Positions 50,801 to 61,615 of a DNA stretch of 64,000 nt are shown one piece after another (positions within the stretch are counted from its first letter, which is position 1; each line of letters begins with the position of its first letter). The position numbers were made by a program, and so were the translations under genes. The notes beneath the pieces are model-generated. The model ran no database searches. It was not told the DNA's origin and saw only the letters and a program-made list of their open reading frames with translations. Origin of the DNA: Symbiodinium natans (taxonomy: Eukaryota; Sar; Dinophyceae; Suessiales; Symbiodiniaceae); assembly GCA_905221605.1 (NCBI GenBank), contig CAJNDS010000413.1:62001-126000 (forward strand), written 5' to 3'.

Positions 50801-53800
50801 TCCTGGGCCCGTTCTAGCTTAACTTCTGCCTGGGATTGCAGAGCGTATACCCGACGAACTCACAGTCCGGTTCCGAGCAGGCTTACACGCAGAGTGGGGG
50901 GTTTCCCAAAATTAGGGGTACCTTGTTGGAGTTCTATGTTTAAGGGAACTCTACTATTTGGGGTTATTTTAGGGGTCCCTACTTTTCGTAAACCCCCAGT
51001 TGCCATTGGGTGGCTGGCTTCCAGCTCCGCAGCTGCTTGTTCAGGATGAAGTCGTTGGCACAGGAAGGGCGTCCGTTCTCAGCATTGTAGGAGCACATAA
51101 CGCCTCTGCAAGTTGTCTGCAAGTGGAGAAGCAACAAAATCTGAATATGTGCCATGAGGGCTCTGCCTGCGGGCTGCGCCGTAAAAGCCAGCTTGTACTG
51201 GGCGAGGTAGGTTTCAAAGAAGTCAAACGTAGAAATGTTATACCTCGAAACAGCCAGCTCCAGACGCAGGCGCGACGCAGGTTTCTGCTGTTCCTGCTGC
51301 CCGGCAACGTATCATGGCCCCGGTTCGCCTCTGTGGAGTAGGCGGTGTAATGCTTCCTGCATGAAAAGAAGCAGGCTGCAACTTTCTACGTTGATGACTT
51401 CTGCAATGAAGATGTAAACCAAGCTGCAAATAGGCCGCGATCTTCTTGTGGCCCGAACTGTCCTTTTCCTGCATACCCTTCACCATGTTCATGGCGTACG
51501 TCCCGCCTTTGTGGTTGCAACCAACTCCCAGGGTCCCATGTCTTACCCTGCACCAGCCAAAATGTAAGATAGCCCATGTTGAAATAAGACAGTTTTTCTC
51601 CAACAGGAGGAACCATCTACTCTTGGTGCCAACGAATCCATGTTGAGCCCAGGCAGAGGCCCAGCAACGCTGTTTGCCGCAAACCGCCTCTACGCAACAG
51701 CACCCAAACTCTACGCAATCCCTACTGAACTGGCAGCAACTTTGAGATGCGAAGCCCGAGCGATGGAAAAGACCCGCAACCTCGGAACTTGGCCTTACGT
51801 AAACCAAGAAGTCTCCAAAAAAATGTGGCCACCTACTCAAACTCCACAAAGTTCCAAAAACATGTCTCATAAAACAAGACGCCAGATGAAACGGCGCCCG
51901 GGTGCTAAGGAGTGGATCTTCGCCCGCGAGCTCGGAAGTGCGACCGAAGCGTGGATCCCTCGCCTCAGGTTGGTGTTTTTTTGAACCTTTAAACCCTAAA
52001 CCCTAAAGTTTGGGGTGTTCCCCCTTATAATTAACAACCCTTAAGAGGGATTATGGTAACCCCGATTATAAGCAATTATCATCCCTACTAGGGACGGTTA
52101 GTAGAAGGGGGAACATCCCAATTCAAAGCTTTTCAAAATTGACCTACGAAAAAGGGAAAACTAGATCCCACAAAGTGTCGAGTTGCTATGTTGATGTTCG
52201 GGCCGAAGCCGGTCAAGCACCTCAAGGGCTTCAAGGGTTCCGACTTTCGCGCGAGCACACACACACACACACCCACGCACGCACGCACGCACGGACGCAC
52301 GGGCAGGGCAGGCAAAGCTTCGTTTCCACAAAGTATCAGTCCCAGCACGTTCCTCACACTCAAGTGTTGAGACAGACTCGCAAAGGACCGGCCGAACTTC
52401 ATTGAAATCAGCCTCGTTAAACAGCCCCACGTGTTTGCACAGATTCCGGCGTCTCGCAAGATAATGCACAATATGCTATTTGACAGCTGCAACTTGGTCG
52501 GGACCCTCTGCCAACGTGGAAGCTGTTCATTGAGTGGGAAGCTTTTCTAGGTCACCCAAAGTCACCATTCGCTTTCTCCGGTTCTTTTTTTAACGCTGTG
52601 CGCCCTTGCAGCATCATTGCAGCCGCTGATGTACGTTCCAACTTCATTTCTGGGTTCCCTTTTGGATTCACATGGTGGGTGGTTTACGATATTCGGGGTA
52701 CCTTATTGGGGTCCTTTTTTATGGATCCTACTATTTCTGCCCCTTTATATTGGGGTCCATTATTATCGGAAACCCCCATACCTTCTCTGTGGAAAACACG
52801 TGCATGGGCAAGTTCGCAGACTTACACGGTAGGTGATCGCGCCTGCGGTATCAATCAAGCATGCCAAGAAACCTTCCTGAGTCATACCTAAGAACCCGAA
52901 ACCCCCAGTACCTTGTTGTAGGAATCCTATAAGGGCCTTCTACTAAGAACCCTACAAACGAAGTAAGTTTTGGGGTTCTTATAAAGGGGCTCATAATACG
53001 CACAACCTACACAAAACAAGGTAGGCTTTCGGATTCTTGAGGGCCGGTGTCGGACGTGGCGCACTGGATTCTTGTGATCCCGTTCGAAGCGCGAGCCGCC
53101 ATAGTTGGAGAGAGCACGTTGCTCTGTGCCCAAGACCTGCCCAGGGTTTAGGGTCTATAGGGTTTAGGGTTTAGGGTTTGGCACGCGCTCTCAAACCCTA
53201 GGGTTTAGGGTTTAGGGTTTAGGGTGACAACAGCGCACAGTCTAAAGTTTCGGGTTTAGGTTTTAGGGTTTATAGGGTTAGGGGTTCTAGGGTTCAGGAT
53301 TTCTCGGCACCCGCATGGCTGGACGAACCACTCCGCAGGGATTCCGACAAAAGAAGGCACGTGAGGTTTGGGGCGGCTAAAACACCCCTTTTCACCCTTT
53401 CTGTGAGCAGGGTTTAGGGTTTTCTTGGCTTTAAGGCTCAGGGCGGCGAGTTCCCGGGCAATGACCACCAACTTTGTCGATCAAAAGCTGTGTGGTTTAC
53501 GGTTATCCCGGATTTGGTGTCCCCATCACGGTTATCCCTCTTGAGGGCAGCTTGTCACATGTTCCAGGGCAGAAGGTTAGGATAAGATTCTGGCCAGGTG
53601 CGCTGGGGGATCGTTTAGAAGGTGCTGAATAAGACTTTGCCTTGACAGATCTTGGTCGAGATCCCCATCGGATTGGGCTGTGTTGCTGTGGTCAATGCGT
53701 GCGTGTACTACATCGGCTGGGGCACATGGCTGTGGTGGACTGGCCGAGGTTCCACGAACGAAAAAAAAATGAAAGGGAACTGCTGAGTTGGTGCCGTACG

Positions 53801-55860
53801 CGGGGAGGGGGGGGATTGTTCAAACTTAGCATTTTTAGGCCCACTTCTAGTGCCCCAACGCGGCAACAATGGAGGCCTTACCCTTGAGGAACCAGGAGGA
53901 CTGGTTGAAGGATGCAGCCATGCCCATAGGCCCAGCCTGACTGAAGGTTCTGGGGAGATCGAGGGTTCGGATCTTGAGACACTGCCCAGTCAACGTACTT
54001 GACTGCAAGACTTCTTCAGGCGCGCAGTGCTTTGGCATTGTTTACTGCATGGTGCCATTGTTTAACGTATCATGCTCTTGTGCTCAACAATGTGAGCATC
54101 ATGGCTGGTATGCAGGCCATGCTGAACAGGCTGCTTGACCCTATTGAAGGCTGCAAGGCTCTTGGGGGGGGGGTATCGAATGCCGCCCAGAGGCGAAATT
54201 TGTCACACAATGACCTTCAGCCGGGCATGCTGCATCCACGCCTCAGGGTTTGCTGCTGCACGATTACGACCCGACGTGCAGTAAGTGGGATCAGAGGCGT
54301 CCCTAGACCCTAAACCGTAATCCCTTTCGACTTGCTCACTGCCAGATGCCCGCCTAAACCGTAAACCCTTTTTGCCGCCAAACTGAGGGCGTTGCCGGAA
54401 TTCTGACTAAGGAACCCGATGTGCTGTGGCGGAAGATCTGCGTTCATGCCCACTTCAGCTTCAACTGGACAACAAGGCCAACCACTGATTCCGAGGGCGG
54501 CGCGGAACAAGGCAACCTAAACCCTAAACCTCGAGAAAGCCGAGTCCGTTGCCGGTGTTGGATTCGACCAGCCAAAGCCAGGGAGGAAGCCCAATCTCCT
54601 CCTTGCCCGTCGTGAAGGTGGTGCATGTTCCTGGCAGCGCTGCACAGCAACTCCCAGCCACCAAGAAGGGGATGTTATCAGATCATGATACTATCATATT
54701 AGTACAGTATAGAGTGGTTGGTAATATGTCCAATCTTGTGCGACTACTTTGTTGTTATATTGGCTTGAAAGACGGGAATGCCTCCGATCTTGCTGTCCGG
54801 GGTGATCTGGCGGATCTTGTCGTCCCGGTCGAGGCGCGACATCAAGTCGTCCAAACCTTGCGTATTCCATAGAGTCCATGTACACACACGCAGCACTTCC
54901 AAAACCAACGTTTCTGCACCCCGGCAGCATCATTCAGCATCTCTGCGGAAAGTGTACGTGACACAGCCCTTGAAATTAACGCCCCAGTTGTGGGCCCTCA
55001 CACCCTCCTCTTCTACAAGCCCCCTTGCATACCGCAGCCGCAGAGCGTTCCTTGATGGAGAGGCGGGTGTTGCAGTAGGGCAGGGCGACGGCCTGATGAG
55101 CATGTTGCAACCTTAAGAAAGACTACATGAACCCGAAGCTTGGAATCATACATCCCAGGTGGATAATATGGACAAGGTAACACTAGTGACACTACTTGGA
55201 GGTTCATGGTACTTAGCAACTAATTATAACTGTACTTATAACCCACTTACAAGCCCCTTAAGTGCCCTAATATAGTTATAATGACGGTTATAAGTACAGT
55301 TATATCTAGTTACTAAGTACCATGAACCTCCAAGTACGCGCCGGCAAACATTCCAGAGTGTGCTTGGCTTCTGGTAGGCTTCCAGTCGTACATAGTTGTA
55401 CTTTTAAAAGGGCAATCGAAAAAAAGTGGTACCCCAACCGACCACAAGAAGAGATGCTAAAGTTCACTGCGGCTGCCACTACAGTAGAGGAGCCCCGCGA
55501 GCTTCCCCAGCAGAGTCCCCCGGTCTCTGAGATCGTACTTTGGGGTGCCTCTGAACGGATGCCTGAGCGCCTGAGTCTTCCGCCCGATACTTATGCGTAT
55601 ACAGACGATGTAAATTTATGAGAGAGGCAGTGGGGCGTGATGTGGAGAGCTGACGAGGAGTCAGCAAAGCGGGAAAGCGATTGCTGGGTCATGGAATCTA
55701 CACCCTTCTGGAGGCAAAGAAACGCAACATCAATGTCGTCACTTCCCAACGGTCCCAAACTCTGTGCCTTGGGATCCACGCAGCCATGCCAGTTGGGTGT
55801 GGGCCAGTCGGCCAACGCAACGCCGGCTAAGGAGACTGCTCCTAGGAGGATCAGGCTCTT
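47830..55860 (-). CDS. Secreted glycoside hydrolase family 3 (beta-xylosidase/beta-glucosidase-like), many exons
   Basis: Hydrolyses beta-linked sugars from glycan ends. Minus exons in order: signal-type exon near 55860-55690 (SLILLGAVSLAGVALADWP); 55113-55036 (LPYCNTRLSIKERS); 54850-54740 (LDDLMSRLDRDDKIRQITP); 53965-53882 (PRTFSQAGPMGMAASFNQSS, GTAAGG donor); 51530-51432 (GGTYAMNMVKGMQEKDSSGH); 51360-51300 (KHYTAYSTEANRGHDT); 51245-51160 (STFDFFETYLAQYKLAF); 51100-51020 (CSYNAENGRPSCANDFIL); about 50575-50515 (HVTTDCGAVNNLSLG, the nucleophile Asp at 50555-50553); 50110-49955 (SLSQAIDMGLATEARLTEA); 49277-48520, the C-terminal sandwich (QSFVLLKNDGALPI); 48342 to about 48250 (FGHGLSLTTFEL); and about 48100-47830, an Fn3-like domain (VSNTGSLDGDEVVQVYH). 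The exon with ALHGV was not found and no start ATG was located. Only the 48343-48519 intron is exact. Confidence 0.85.
48343..48519 (-). mobile_element. Introner element, family H (177-bp GC-AG intron) with nested palindrome
   Basis: Minus strand runs GCTTCTTACTGTTGG to GCAACAGTAAG, so CTTACTGTTG and CAACAGTAAG are inverted ends. Removal joins CTC TTC CC to G TTT GGG and restores the GH3 phrase LFPFGHGLS. Inside lies a second inverted pair, GGGAATGAGGTAC and GTACCTCATTCCC (48366-48490). Confidence 0.88.
49553..49597. repeat. TTTAGGG cluster between two family-A termini
   Basis: CTACTTGGAGG occurs at 49544 and again at 49600, with about five TTTAGGG-like units between them. It lies in a GH3 intron. 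Confidence 0.85.
49600..49672. mobile_element. Family-A element, truncated copy 8
   Basis: Left end CTACTTGGAGGTTCATTAGA and the GTAAGTAGGGTA core are present. No matching right terminus was found, so the copy looks 3'-truncated. Within a GH3 intron. Confidence 0.6.
50230..50297. mobile_element. Family-B element, shortened copy 3
   Basis: ATGGGTGTTCCCGAAATTAG, GGGGTACCTTATTGGGGTCC, then directly ACTCCCAG. Probably an internal deletion. Within a GH3 intron. Confidence 0.6.
50407..50440. repeat. Poly-G tract
   Basis: About 25 G with one C interruption, beside the exon with the GH3 nucleophile. Confidence 0.9.
50771..50802. repeat. Short CCCTAAA cluster in a GH3 intron
   Basis: Four units; another two at 50602-50618 are followed by CCTTTTTTGAAGCATGGACT. 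Confidence 0.9.
50895..50999 (-). mobile_element. Introner-like TIR element, family B, copy 4
   Basis: TGGGGGGTTTCCCAAAATTA at the left, TTTTCGTAAACCCCCAG at the right. It starts within a few bases of the GH3 exon ending KQLRSW, so it probably forms or dominates that intron. Confidence 0.78.
52010..52121. mobile_element. Introner-like TIR element, family G, copy 2
   Basis: TTGGGGTGTTCCCCCTTATA to TAGAAGGGGGAACATCCCAA, near-perfect inverted ends. A CCCTAAA pair abuts it at 51988-52006. Within the GH3 gene span. Confidence 0.82.
52122..52674. other. Long GH3 intron sequence, no exon recognised
   Basis: (CA)n and ACGC repeats at 52256-52300. The exon carrying the GH3 substrate-loop ALHGV may lie between 51.6 and 54.7 kb but was not found by eye. 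Confidence 0.35.
52675..52780. mobile_element. Introner-like TIR element, family B, copy 5
   Basis: GTGGTTTACGATATTCGGGG, GTACCTTATTGGGGTCC, and right end TTATCGGAAACCCCCAT. Within the GH3 gene span. Confidence 0.75.
52890..53039. mobile_element. Introner-like TIR element, divergent family B
   Basis: Ends AAGAACCCGAAACCCCCAGT and AGGCTTTCGGATTCTT are inverted. Inner TACCTTGTTGTAGG pairs with CCTACACAAAACAAGGTA. It has longer TIRs than the other B copies. Confidence 0.7.
53143..53299. repeat. Telomeric repeats in both orientations
   Basis: TTTAGGG units to 53181, then GGCACGCGCTCTC, one CCCTA in reverse, then TTTAGGG again and degenerate units to 53299. The head-to-head change is unusual here. 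Confidence 0.9.
53640..53770 (+). other. Protein-like + strand frame, unassigned
   Basis: QILVEIPIGLGCVAVVNACV then YYIGWGTWLWW reads like a membrane segment. It lies antisense inside the GH3 span with no flanking support, so it may be chance. Confidence 0.2.
54364..54402. repeat. Telomere-associated dispersed repeat
   Basis: CCCTTTTTGCCGCCAAACTG then AGGGCGTTGCCGGAAT, next to CCTAAACCGTAAA. Nearly the same as 18631-18664. Confidence 0.75.
55194..55335 (-). mobile_element. Introner-like TIR element, family A, copy 9 (near-perfect palindrome)
   Basis: ACTTGGAGGTTCATGGTACT and AGTACCATGAACCTCCAAGT are exact inverses; the pairing continues inward (AACTAATTATAACTG with CAGTTATATCTAGTT). It lies between the first two recognised GH3 exons. 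GT at the border (GTACTTGG on the minus strand) could be a donor. Confidence 0.88.
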
Positions 55861-55907
55861 TCAGCTACCCTCAAACCGAAAACCCGATAAACCTAAAAAC
55901 ATCAGGA

Positions 55908-56006
55908 TCCCTAAACCCTAAACCTCAACCCTAGTTATCCCTAAACCCTAAACCCTAAACCCTGAACCCTGAACCCTAAACCCTAAACATCCCTAAACCC
56001 TAAACC
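55908..56006. repeat. CCCTAAA array at the 5' side of the GH3 gene
   Basis: About nine units with ATCCCTAAACC interruptions and two CCCTGAA variants. Confidence 0.93.
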
Positions 56007-56200
56007 GGTTGCGAGAACTCGCTGAGCGAAGACAAGCGACCGAGGCTTCGGAGCATGGCCACCAAGACTATGCCCGCACCAAAGATGGCAAAATCTGCAG
56101 CGTACCGGGGCCCGGAAGACCCTTGTACGGTATGGAAACCCTATAGTCTTTACTAAAGCTACTTGTCTTCATTTGTGTACATATATATATATATATATTT

Positions 56201-56231
<31 letters not shown>

Positions 56232-57602
56232 TTTATACATACATACATAGTGAGATAAGATCTATATACTCCGCAATTTTCAGGGTACGGGGTTCCCTGG
56301 GCAAACCGTGGGTTTTCTAGCGCACAGAAGAAGAACGGTACTAGTTACACCATCTAGCGGACGAAGCCTCGAAACAGCCAGTCAAAACACGTTCAGCTTC
56401 ACACCGGCCAGAACTTGCCCGACCTTGGTCCCTGGCGGGAGTAGTGAGGGATATAAACAACACTAAACAACTTCCAGTGCCAGCACCGCGTCAATGGCCG
56501 GCTGGGGATCGTTCTCGGCGCGTGTGGGTGTGGCCACTTTTTGCAGGAGGGAGCCTGCGGAAACCAAACCGAGGCAACTTGCGCGCCTTTCGCCTCGCCA
56601 CTCGCATGCTCATGTGGTTTAGGGTTTAGGGCTTAGGCCATCTCTGCCAAGCTGCCTGTGGAGAGGCCAGCTAGCCGATCCACTGAAAACCTCTTGCGGG
56701 GGCAAGCGGCTCCACAGGGGCAGAAGCAGTGGCCTAGCATGCCTGAAACGCCCATAAGGTATTTGGGTGCGTAACCAGGTAGCACAAGGCGCTCGAAGTT
56801 GACGTCAATACCTGGACACTCCACACTAGAATTGGGGCAGTTCGACTTTTGACTCACGTGGCTGGGCTGCCTCGAAATCGCAATTCATACCTGAACCCAA
56901 AACCGTAAAGACTAAAGCTGCAATGCAGTAGCCGGGCCGAGGCACGGTTCCCAGCCGTGTTCACCACGCCCGCGGCATTCACCGAGCGGGGAGGAGCCGC
57001 GGCAAACGTGCCAACCACACGAAGGTTGCCCTTCACCTCAAAGATATGCAGGAAGAACTATGTGTAATAACAAAAACAATAATCAGAACAATAAACAGAA
57101 TATATATATATATATGTATATGTTAATATTATATATATATATATATGTATGTATGTAAAACTCAAGATATCAAATGTGTGTTTTGTCATTTCATCTCCAA
57201 AAGACCGGTTAATAGAGGAATGTACATGAATCGACAATATGAGGACACCGGGGACCAATTATAGTTTAGGGGATACTCCCAAAGACTCCCACATTTCAGG
57301 ACGTCGGGCTCCCTTGGCACTGTGTCAGGTTTAGGGTTTAGAGTTTAGGGTCACTGTGTCACCGGCAAGGTGCAAGACCGAGCTTTTGGACGATGGGCGA
57401 CTGGTTCTCGAAGGTCTTGGACCTCATCTAGGGAATCTAGGGGCTGTTCGGAGATTCTGCACCCCTTACAAAAACTTGTCGTGCCTAGGACCCACACAAG
57501 AAACTAATGACGAGCAAAAAACAAATTCATGACTCAGAACAACCCTTAATTATCCGCGGAATTCGAAACCTATTGTCTGAATGCTATCCAAGCTGCGCTA
57601 CA
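56007..57602. other. Sparse region: AT microsatellites and one weak exon
   Basis: (AT)n and TTTA repeats at 56180-56235, (AT)n at 57095-57150. A minus frame at 56633-56857 (NFERLVLPGYAPKYLMGVSG) is protein-like but unassigned. Confidence 0.4.
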
Positions 57603-57785
57603 TCAATAGGTTGGTAGACAGGGCCCACCGCTAGGCCCAATGGCAAGTTCGCCAATCCAGTGATCTCCGGAGCATCGGAGAAAAGCAATCCTGAGCTCGA
57701 GGCTTTGTTTGCCCAGCCATGCTGGGTACTCGCGCGGCGAGCCTTCTAAAGACATTTTGGTCGGGAGTCGCCACCTCCCGCTCAA
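57603..57785 (-). CDS. Small exon candidate, unknown
   Basis: SLEGSPREYPAWLGKQSLEL then LRCSGDHWIGELAIGPSGGP ends at a stop at 57603. Balanced composition suggests coding; no family recognised and no neighbours to join. Confidence 0.33.
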   Translation of the reverse strand: MSGRWRLPTKMSLEGSPREYPAWLGKQSLELRIAFLRCSGDHWIGELAIGPSGGPCLPTY

Positions 57786-57824
57786 CTGCTTCAGTTTGCC
57801 CGGATCCTGTTCGAGCGAGTGAGT

Positions 57825-57890
57825 GGTTTAAGGTTTCGGGTTCAGGGTTTAGGGCTTAGGGTTTAAGGTTTACGTAGGGTTTAGGGGGAA

Positions 57891-57923
<33 letters not shown>
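57825..57923. repeat. Degenerate TTTAGGG cluster followed by (GA)n
   Basis: About seven irregular heptamers to 57888, then fifteen GA units. Confidence 0.9.
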
Positions 57924-57930
<7 letters not shown>

Positions 57931-59602
57931 ACCGAATACGGAGTCGGCTACGTGTGCGTGCTTAGCACCTGGTTCTACTGACAGCTCTGGCCTGTCCTGG
58001 AGGATGTTTCTTTGCGAGGAAAAGCTGGCTTCTAACCTCGTCATGCCAACACTGTGAAACTGTCTAAACATACGGCCGACCCCCGCCTCCCACCTGTATC
58101 CCCTCTCCCCAACCCTAAACCCTAACTAAGCCTTAGGCCCTTAAACCCTACACCCTCATGCTCTGAAACATAAAACCTTAAAGACCATGGAACCCTTTTT
58201 GCAGCTGGGACACCCGATACGCCCTGCAACCCAAAAACTGCCAAACACTAAAACCCTTTTTGCATCTGGGGCTCCTTGCAGCCAGGCTGCGCGCAGCGGC
58301 TGATGCTGGTACCACGCGCCATGTGACTTTCACATGTACAACGAAAACGCGCGTGTCCGGTAGGGTGCCAGGACAAATCAAGGAGTCATGTGTCAGGCCA
58401 ATGAATCATCCAACACCCTGTTTCTCAATCTCTCGAAATGTTCCTTCGAGCGACAGACCTCTTTCGAGATCGCTGATGGCCTGACCCAGCTCAAGAGAGA
58501 GGCGGATGTACCAAGCGCGTCGTTTGGTTTCTGGCAATGACCCAGTTGTCCCTTTTCAAGACAGTTCGCAAGTGCTGATGTACTTGCCGGAGGCCGCCCA
58601 AGTCTTCGCTGGCATTAGCTGCTTGACAGAGAACGCTTCAGAAAGACGGCAGGGGCCCGAATTTTCACCGCATGTCATTGTCGTCGTTGTTCTTGTCTGA
58701 TGTCGCGGGGACCGCTGAGGAAGACTCAGCTGAACCAGCGAAACTCTCGGACAGCTTCATCGCAACTTCGCATGATGGCCTTGCGCTGGCGCTCAGAAAC
58801 GAGCTCTGCAAACCTCTGAAAACCCGAATCGCGCTGCACTCGTATCGATGCAGCATCGTTTCAAGCCTGAATCTAAGCTTCCTGCGCGGTGCACCAACTC
58901 GGAAAGTCGCAGCATATGAGCCGCGACGTGCGTCTATCTGCCATTCACCAAAGGAATTACAAATTCACTGCTCAGTAGCTACCCTTTGGCATTTGGGCCA
59001 GAACCCAAAAACCAACACCCTAAATCAGTTCATAACCACACCACAATGACCACCCCCCCCCCTCCGGGGAGGGGGAGAATGCCCTGGCCGGAGCGCAACC
59101 CTACATGTCCTGATAAAACAGGAAAATCCTGCCGAAAGGCAGCACGAGAAAGCCATAGCTTGCAATCGGGCGACGTCTCAGCGAGACTCCTCAGCTCCTC
59201 AGTAGACATGCCAGATGTCGGCAGCTAAGCTCATGAAGCCCTCGGACAGCTACATATAAGCGTGACTGCAAAACCTTTGCAAGGCCTGGCCAGCTAGTCA
59301 GCAGGGTTCAGTACACGGCTCCGCCGTTGCAACCCAAACAATGGTGAACAGACAATGATGGGCCACTTGAGCACAAGATGATGTTGACGTGTGGTTTCCC
59401 GGGAATCAAGAAGACTGACTGTCCAAGCGTCTTTGGCCGTTGCAGGGTCGAGGCCCACCGGCGTGAGAGGAGCTCCCGCAGCATCTAAACGAGCCAGGTC
59501 CACCTGAGTGCTGCTGGCACTGAAGGTTTCTGGTGGCAACGAGGCCGGTCAGGTGGTGTGGAGGATTAGCTTCCGTCGGTGGACACGGCACGCACGAGAA
59601 TT
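57924..59602. other. No supported gene
   Basis: Two CCCTTTTTGCA spacers near 58193 and 58253 mark degenerate telomere-associated repeats. Open frames on both strands (for example + 58672-59049) lack family resemblance. Confidence 0.35.
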
Positions 59603-59950
59603 TCATACGGAGCGTGCACTTACACCTAACACCTTGCCCCGCGCCATGCGGGTGTTGTTCTCAATGAGGTCCCTTATCACTGTCACTGCCCCCCTCCCTA
59701 GAACCTCGATATAGAAACCCGGCCCATGTGGGCATTTCCTCCGTCTTCGGCTGGCGAATCCCTTAAACACTGTAACAGCCCCAAACAGGTACCCTAATAA
59801 ACCCTGGGCCCCTTCTGCAGCGCTTTCGTTCGCCAAAAGGCCCGTTCCTGGAGGCGCGCAAGCAGCAGCTCCCGGGGGGATGCACCCCGAGCGAGGGCGG
59901 GACTTGCCAGAGATGTGGCAATCCTTAGATCCCATTTTGGAGGGCTTTAG
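59603..59950 (-). CDS. Hypothetical exon beside a family-G element
   Basis: Reads GSKDCHISGKSRPRSGCIPP, then GLLGYLFGAVTVFKGFASRR, then GPGFYIEVLGRGAVTVIRDL and a stop at 59603. A family-G element lies immediately upstream at 59959, where an intron would fit. No known family. Confidence 0.4.
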   Translation of the reverse strand, partial: LKPSKMGSKDCHISGKSRPRSGCIPPGAAACAPPGTGLLANESAAEGAQGLLGYLFGAVTVFKGFASRRRRKCPHGPGFYIEVLGRGAVTVIRDLIENNTRMARGKVLGVSARSV

Positions 59951-59958
59951 GGCTGTAG

Positions 59959-60061
59959 CTTGGGATGTTCCCCTTCTACGAGCAGTCCTTAGTAGGGATG
60001 ATATAGCACTCCTTTGTATCATTCCTATTCAGGACTGTTAGTATCAGGGGAACATGCCAAG
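59959..60061. mobile_element. Introner-like TIR element, family G, copy 3
   Basis: CTTGGGATGTTCCCCTTCTA to TATCAGGGGAACATGCCAAG, 103 bp with near-perfect inverted ends and an internal pairing of TAGTAGGGAT and ATCATTCCTA. Confidence 0.85.
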
Positions 60062-61615
60062 TTGTAGGGGTGTTCCAAATTCTGTTCCCTTGTTAGGATC
60101 AATGGCTCATGCAGGGTTGGGAGCTTGAGGCTTATGGCTTATCGGGCTTTCTAGGCTTATAGGGCGCATTTGGCTTACGTGACGCAATACACGTACACAC
60201 CGTCTGTCTCTTAAGCCGTTGAAACTTGTTGCAGTACGTAACATGTGGCACGCACAGGTGCATGTGCACACGCGGAAGCCTGGTGCGTGAGTGGCAGTCG
60301 TGATCTCCGACATAAGAAGCGTGACGCATGGCTAATGCAGGCCTTTAATGACTTTAATGGGACAGGCGTCCTGTGATTGCTATGCTTGCTGTGTACAGCA
60401 TCTCAGGAACAGGACCCAAAGCTGGATTCGTGCGTGGTGTGGTGATCCGGGCGTTCAGCATGTTGAGCACACGGGAGGAAAGTCGTATGCTGCACACACA
60501 TGGTGACCGATGAGGCTTCCAATGACCGACCCCCCAATGCACCACCTTTCATCCTGTCAAAGTGCCTGTATTGAAGTGCGAGTTGAAAACTGATGTGCAA
60601 AATCTGAGGGTCAGCTGCAGAAATTGCCGGCGACGGCTTGCAATTCGTTTGGCGCTTGGCTCACATGTCGCATCCAGGATCACAGCTTGAAATGCCAAGG
60701 GGGCCTGAACGCAAAAGCAATGTCCATTGTTCCAGATGCTGTCTGCCATTTGCCAGCTGCTGAGGGGTAGGCTTTGTCGCCGAGCTTGCTGTGCAAAAAT
60801 CGGCAGCTCCACGCCAAACACCTGCCGCTGCATGTCCCATGCTTCACGACTCATGATCCTTGGACTGCTCAGATGCTGTTTGGGGCGCGGGCAACAGCAG
60901 GCAGCAGGCGCATCTCTGCACTCCGCTACGCCCATTGAACATGCTGCATGTAGTGTGCTTCTAGTGCTGGCCACACGTGTTGCTGCTTTGGCGATATAGA
61001 CAGTGGCTGGCATGCAAATTTGAATATTCATAGACAGCAGTCTTCATACCCAAGGTGCATGGCACTCGCCGATGGCCCAATGCGGCTTGATCCATGCTGC
61101 AACCTTTCAAGATGAAGAAGTAGAAGAAGCAGGAGCGTGGCCTGCAGTCACAGCAAAGAAAAACTGCAAAACATCCACTGACGAAGTGTTGCCATCTCAC
61201 GTAGCAAATACATTTGGGCAGCCTTTCTTCGGTGCGGTTCGCGTCTGTGCTGACACGTGCCTTGGGCAGCATGCAGCTTCTTTATTACTTTCCTTCCGCC
61301 GTGCTGATAAAACTGCCGCGCGCCCCGGGCCAGGTCTCACAATGTTGTATTGGTAAGGCATGAAACTCAGAATGCTCAGAATCAGAAGCCCCTGCGAACT
61401 CTCCAACCATCCCCAGCCAGCGCGAGTCTCTAGGATATTCTGGGCTCCTTTAAATCCTAAGCCTCTAGCCCAGAGTATACCTTTAAGGAGTCATGGCTTC
61501 TCCCCAACAGGGCCTTCAGGGCTCCATGAGGCCAAAGGGCCCACACTTGGGGGGCGCAGCACCTTAACAGATGCATTTTGCGCGGACTACGGTGAGAAGC
61601 CCCCTCTTGGAGAGC
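60062..61615. other. No supported gene
   Basis: The minus frame at 60549-61031 is open for 160 codons but has the Cys/Ser/Ala bias of a chance frame and no motif. No repeats of note. Confidence 0.35.
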
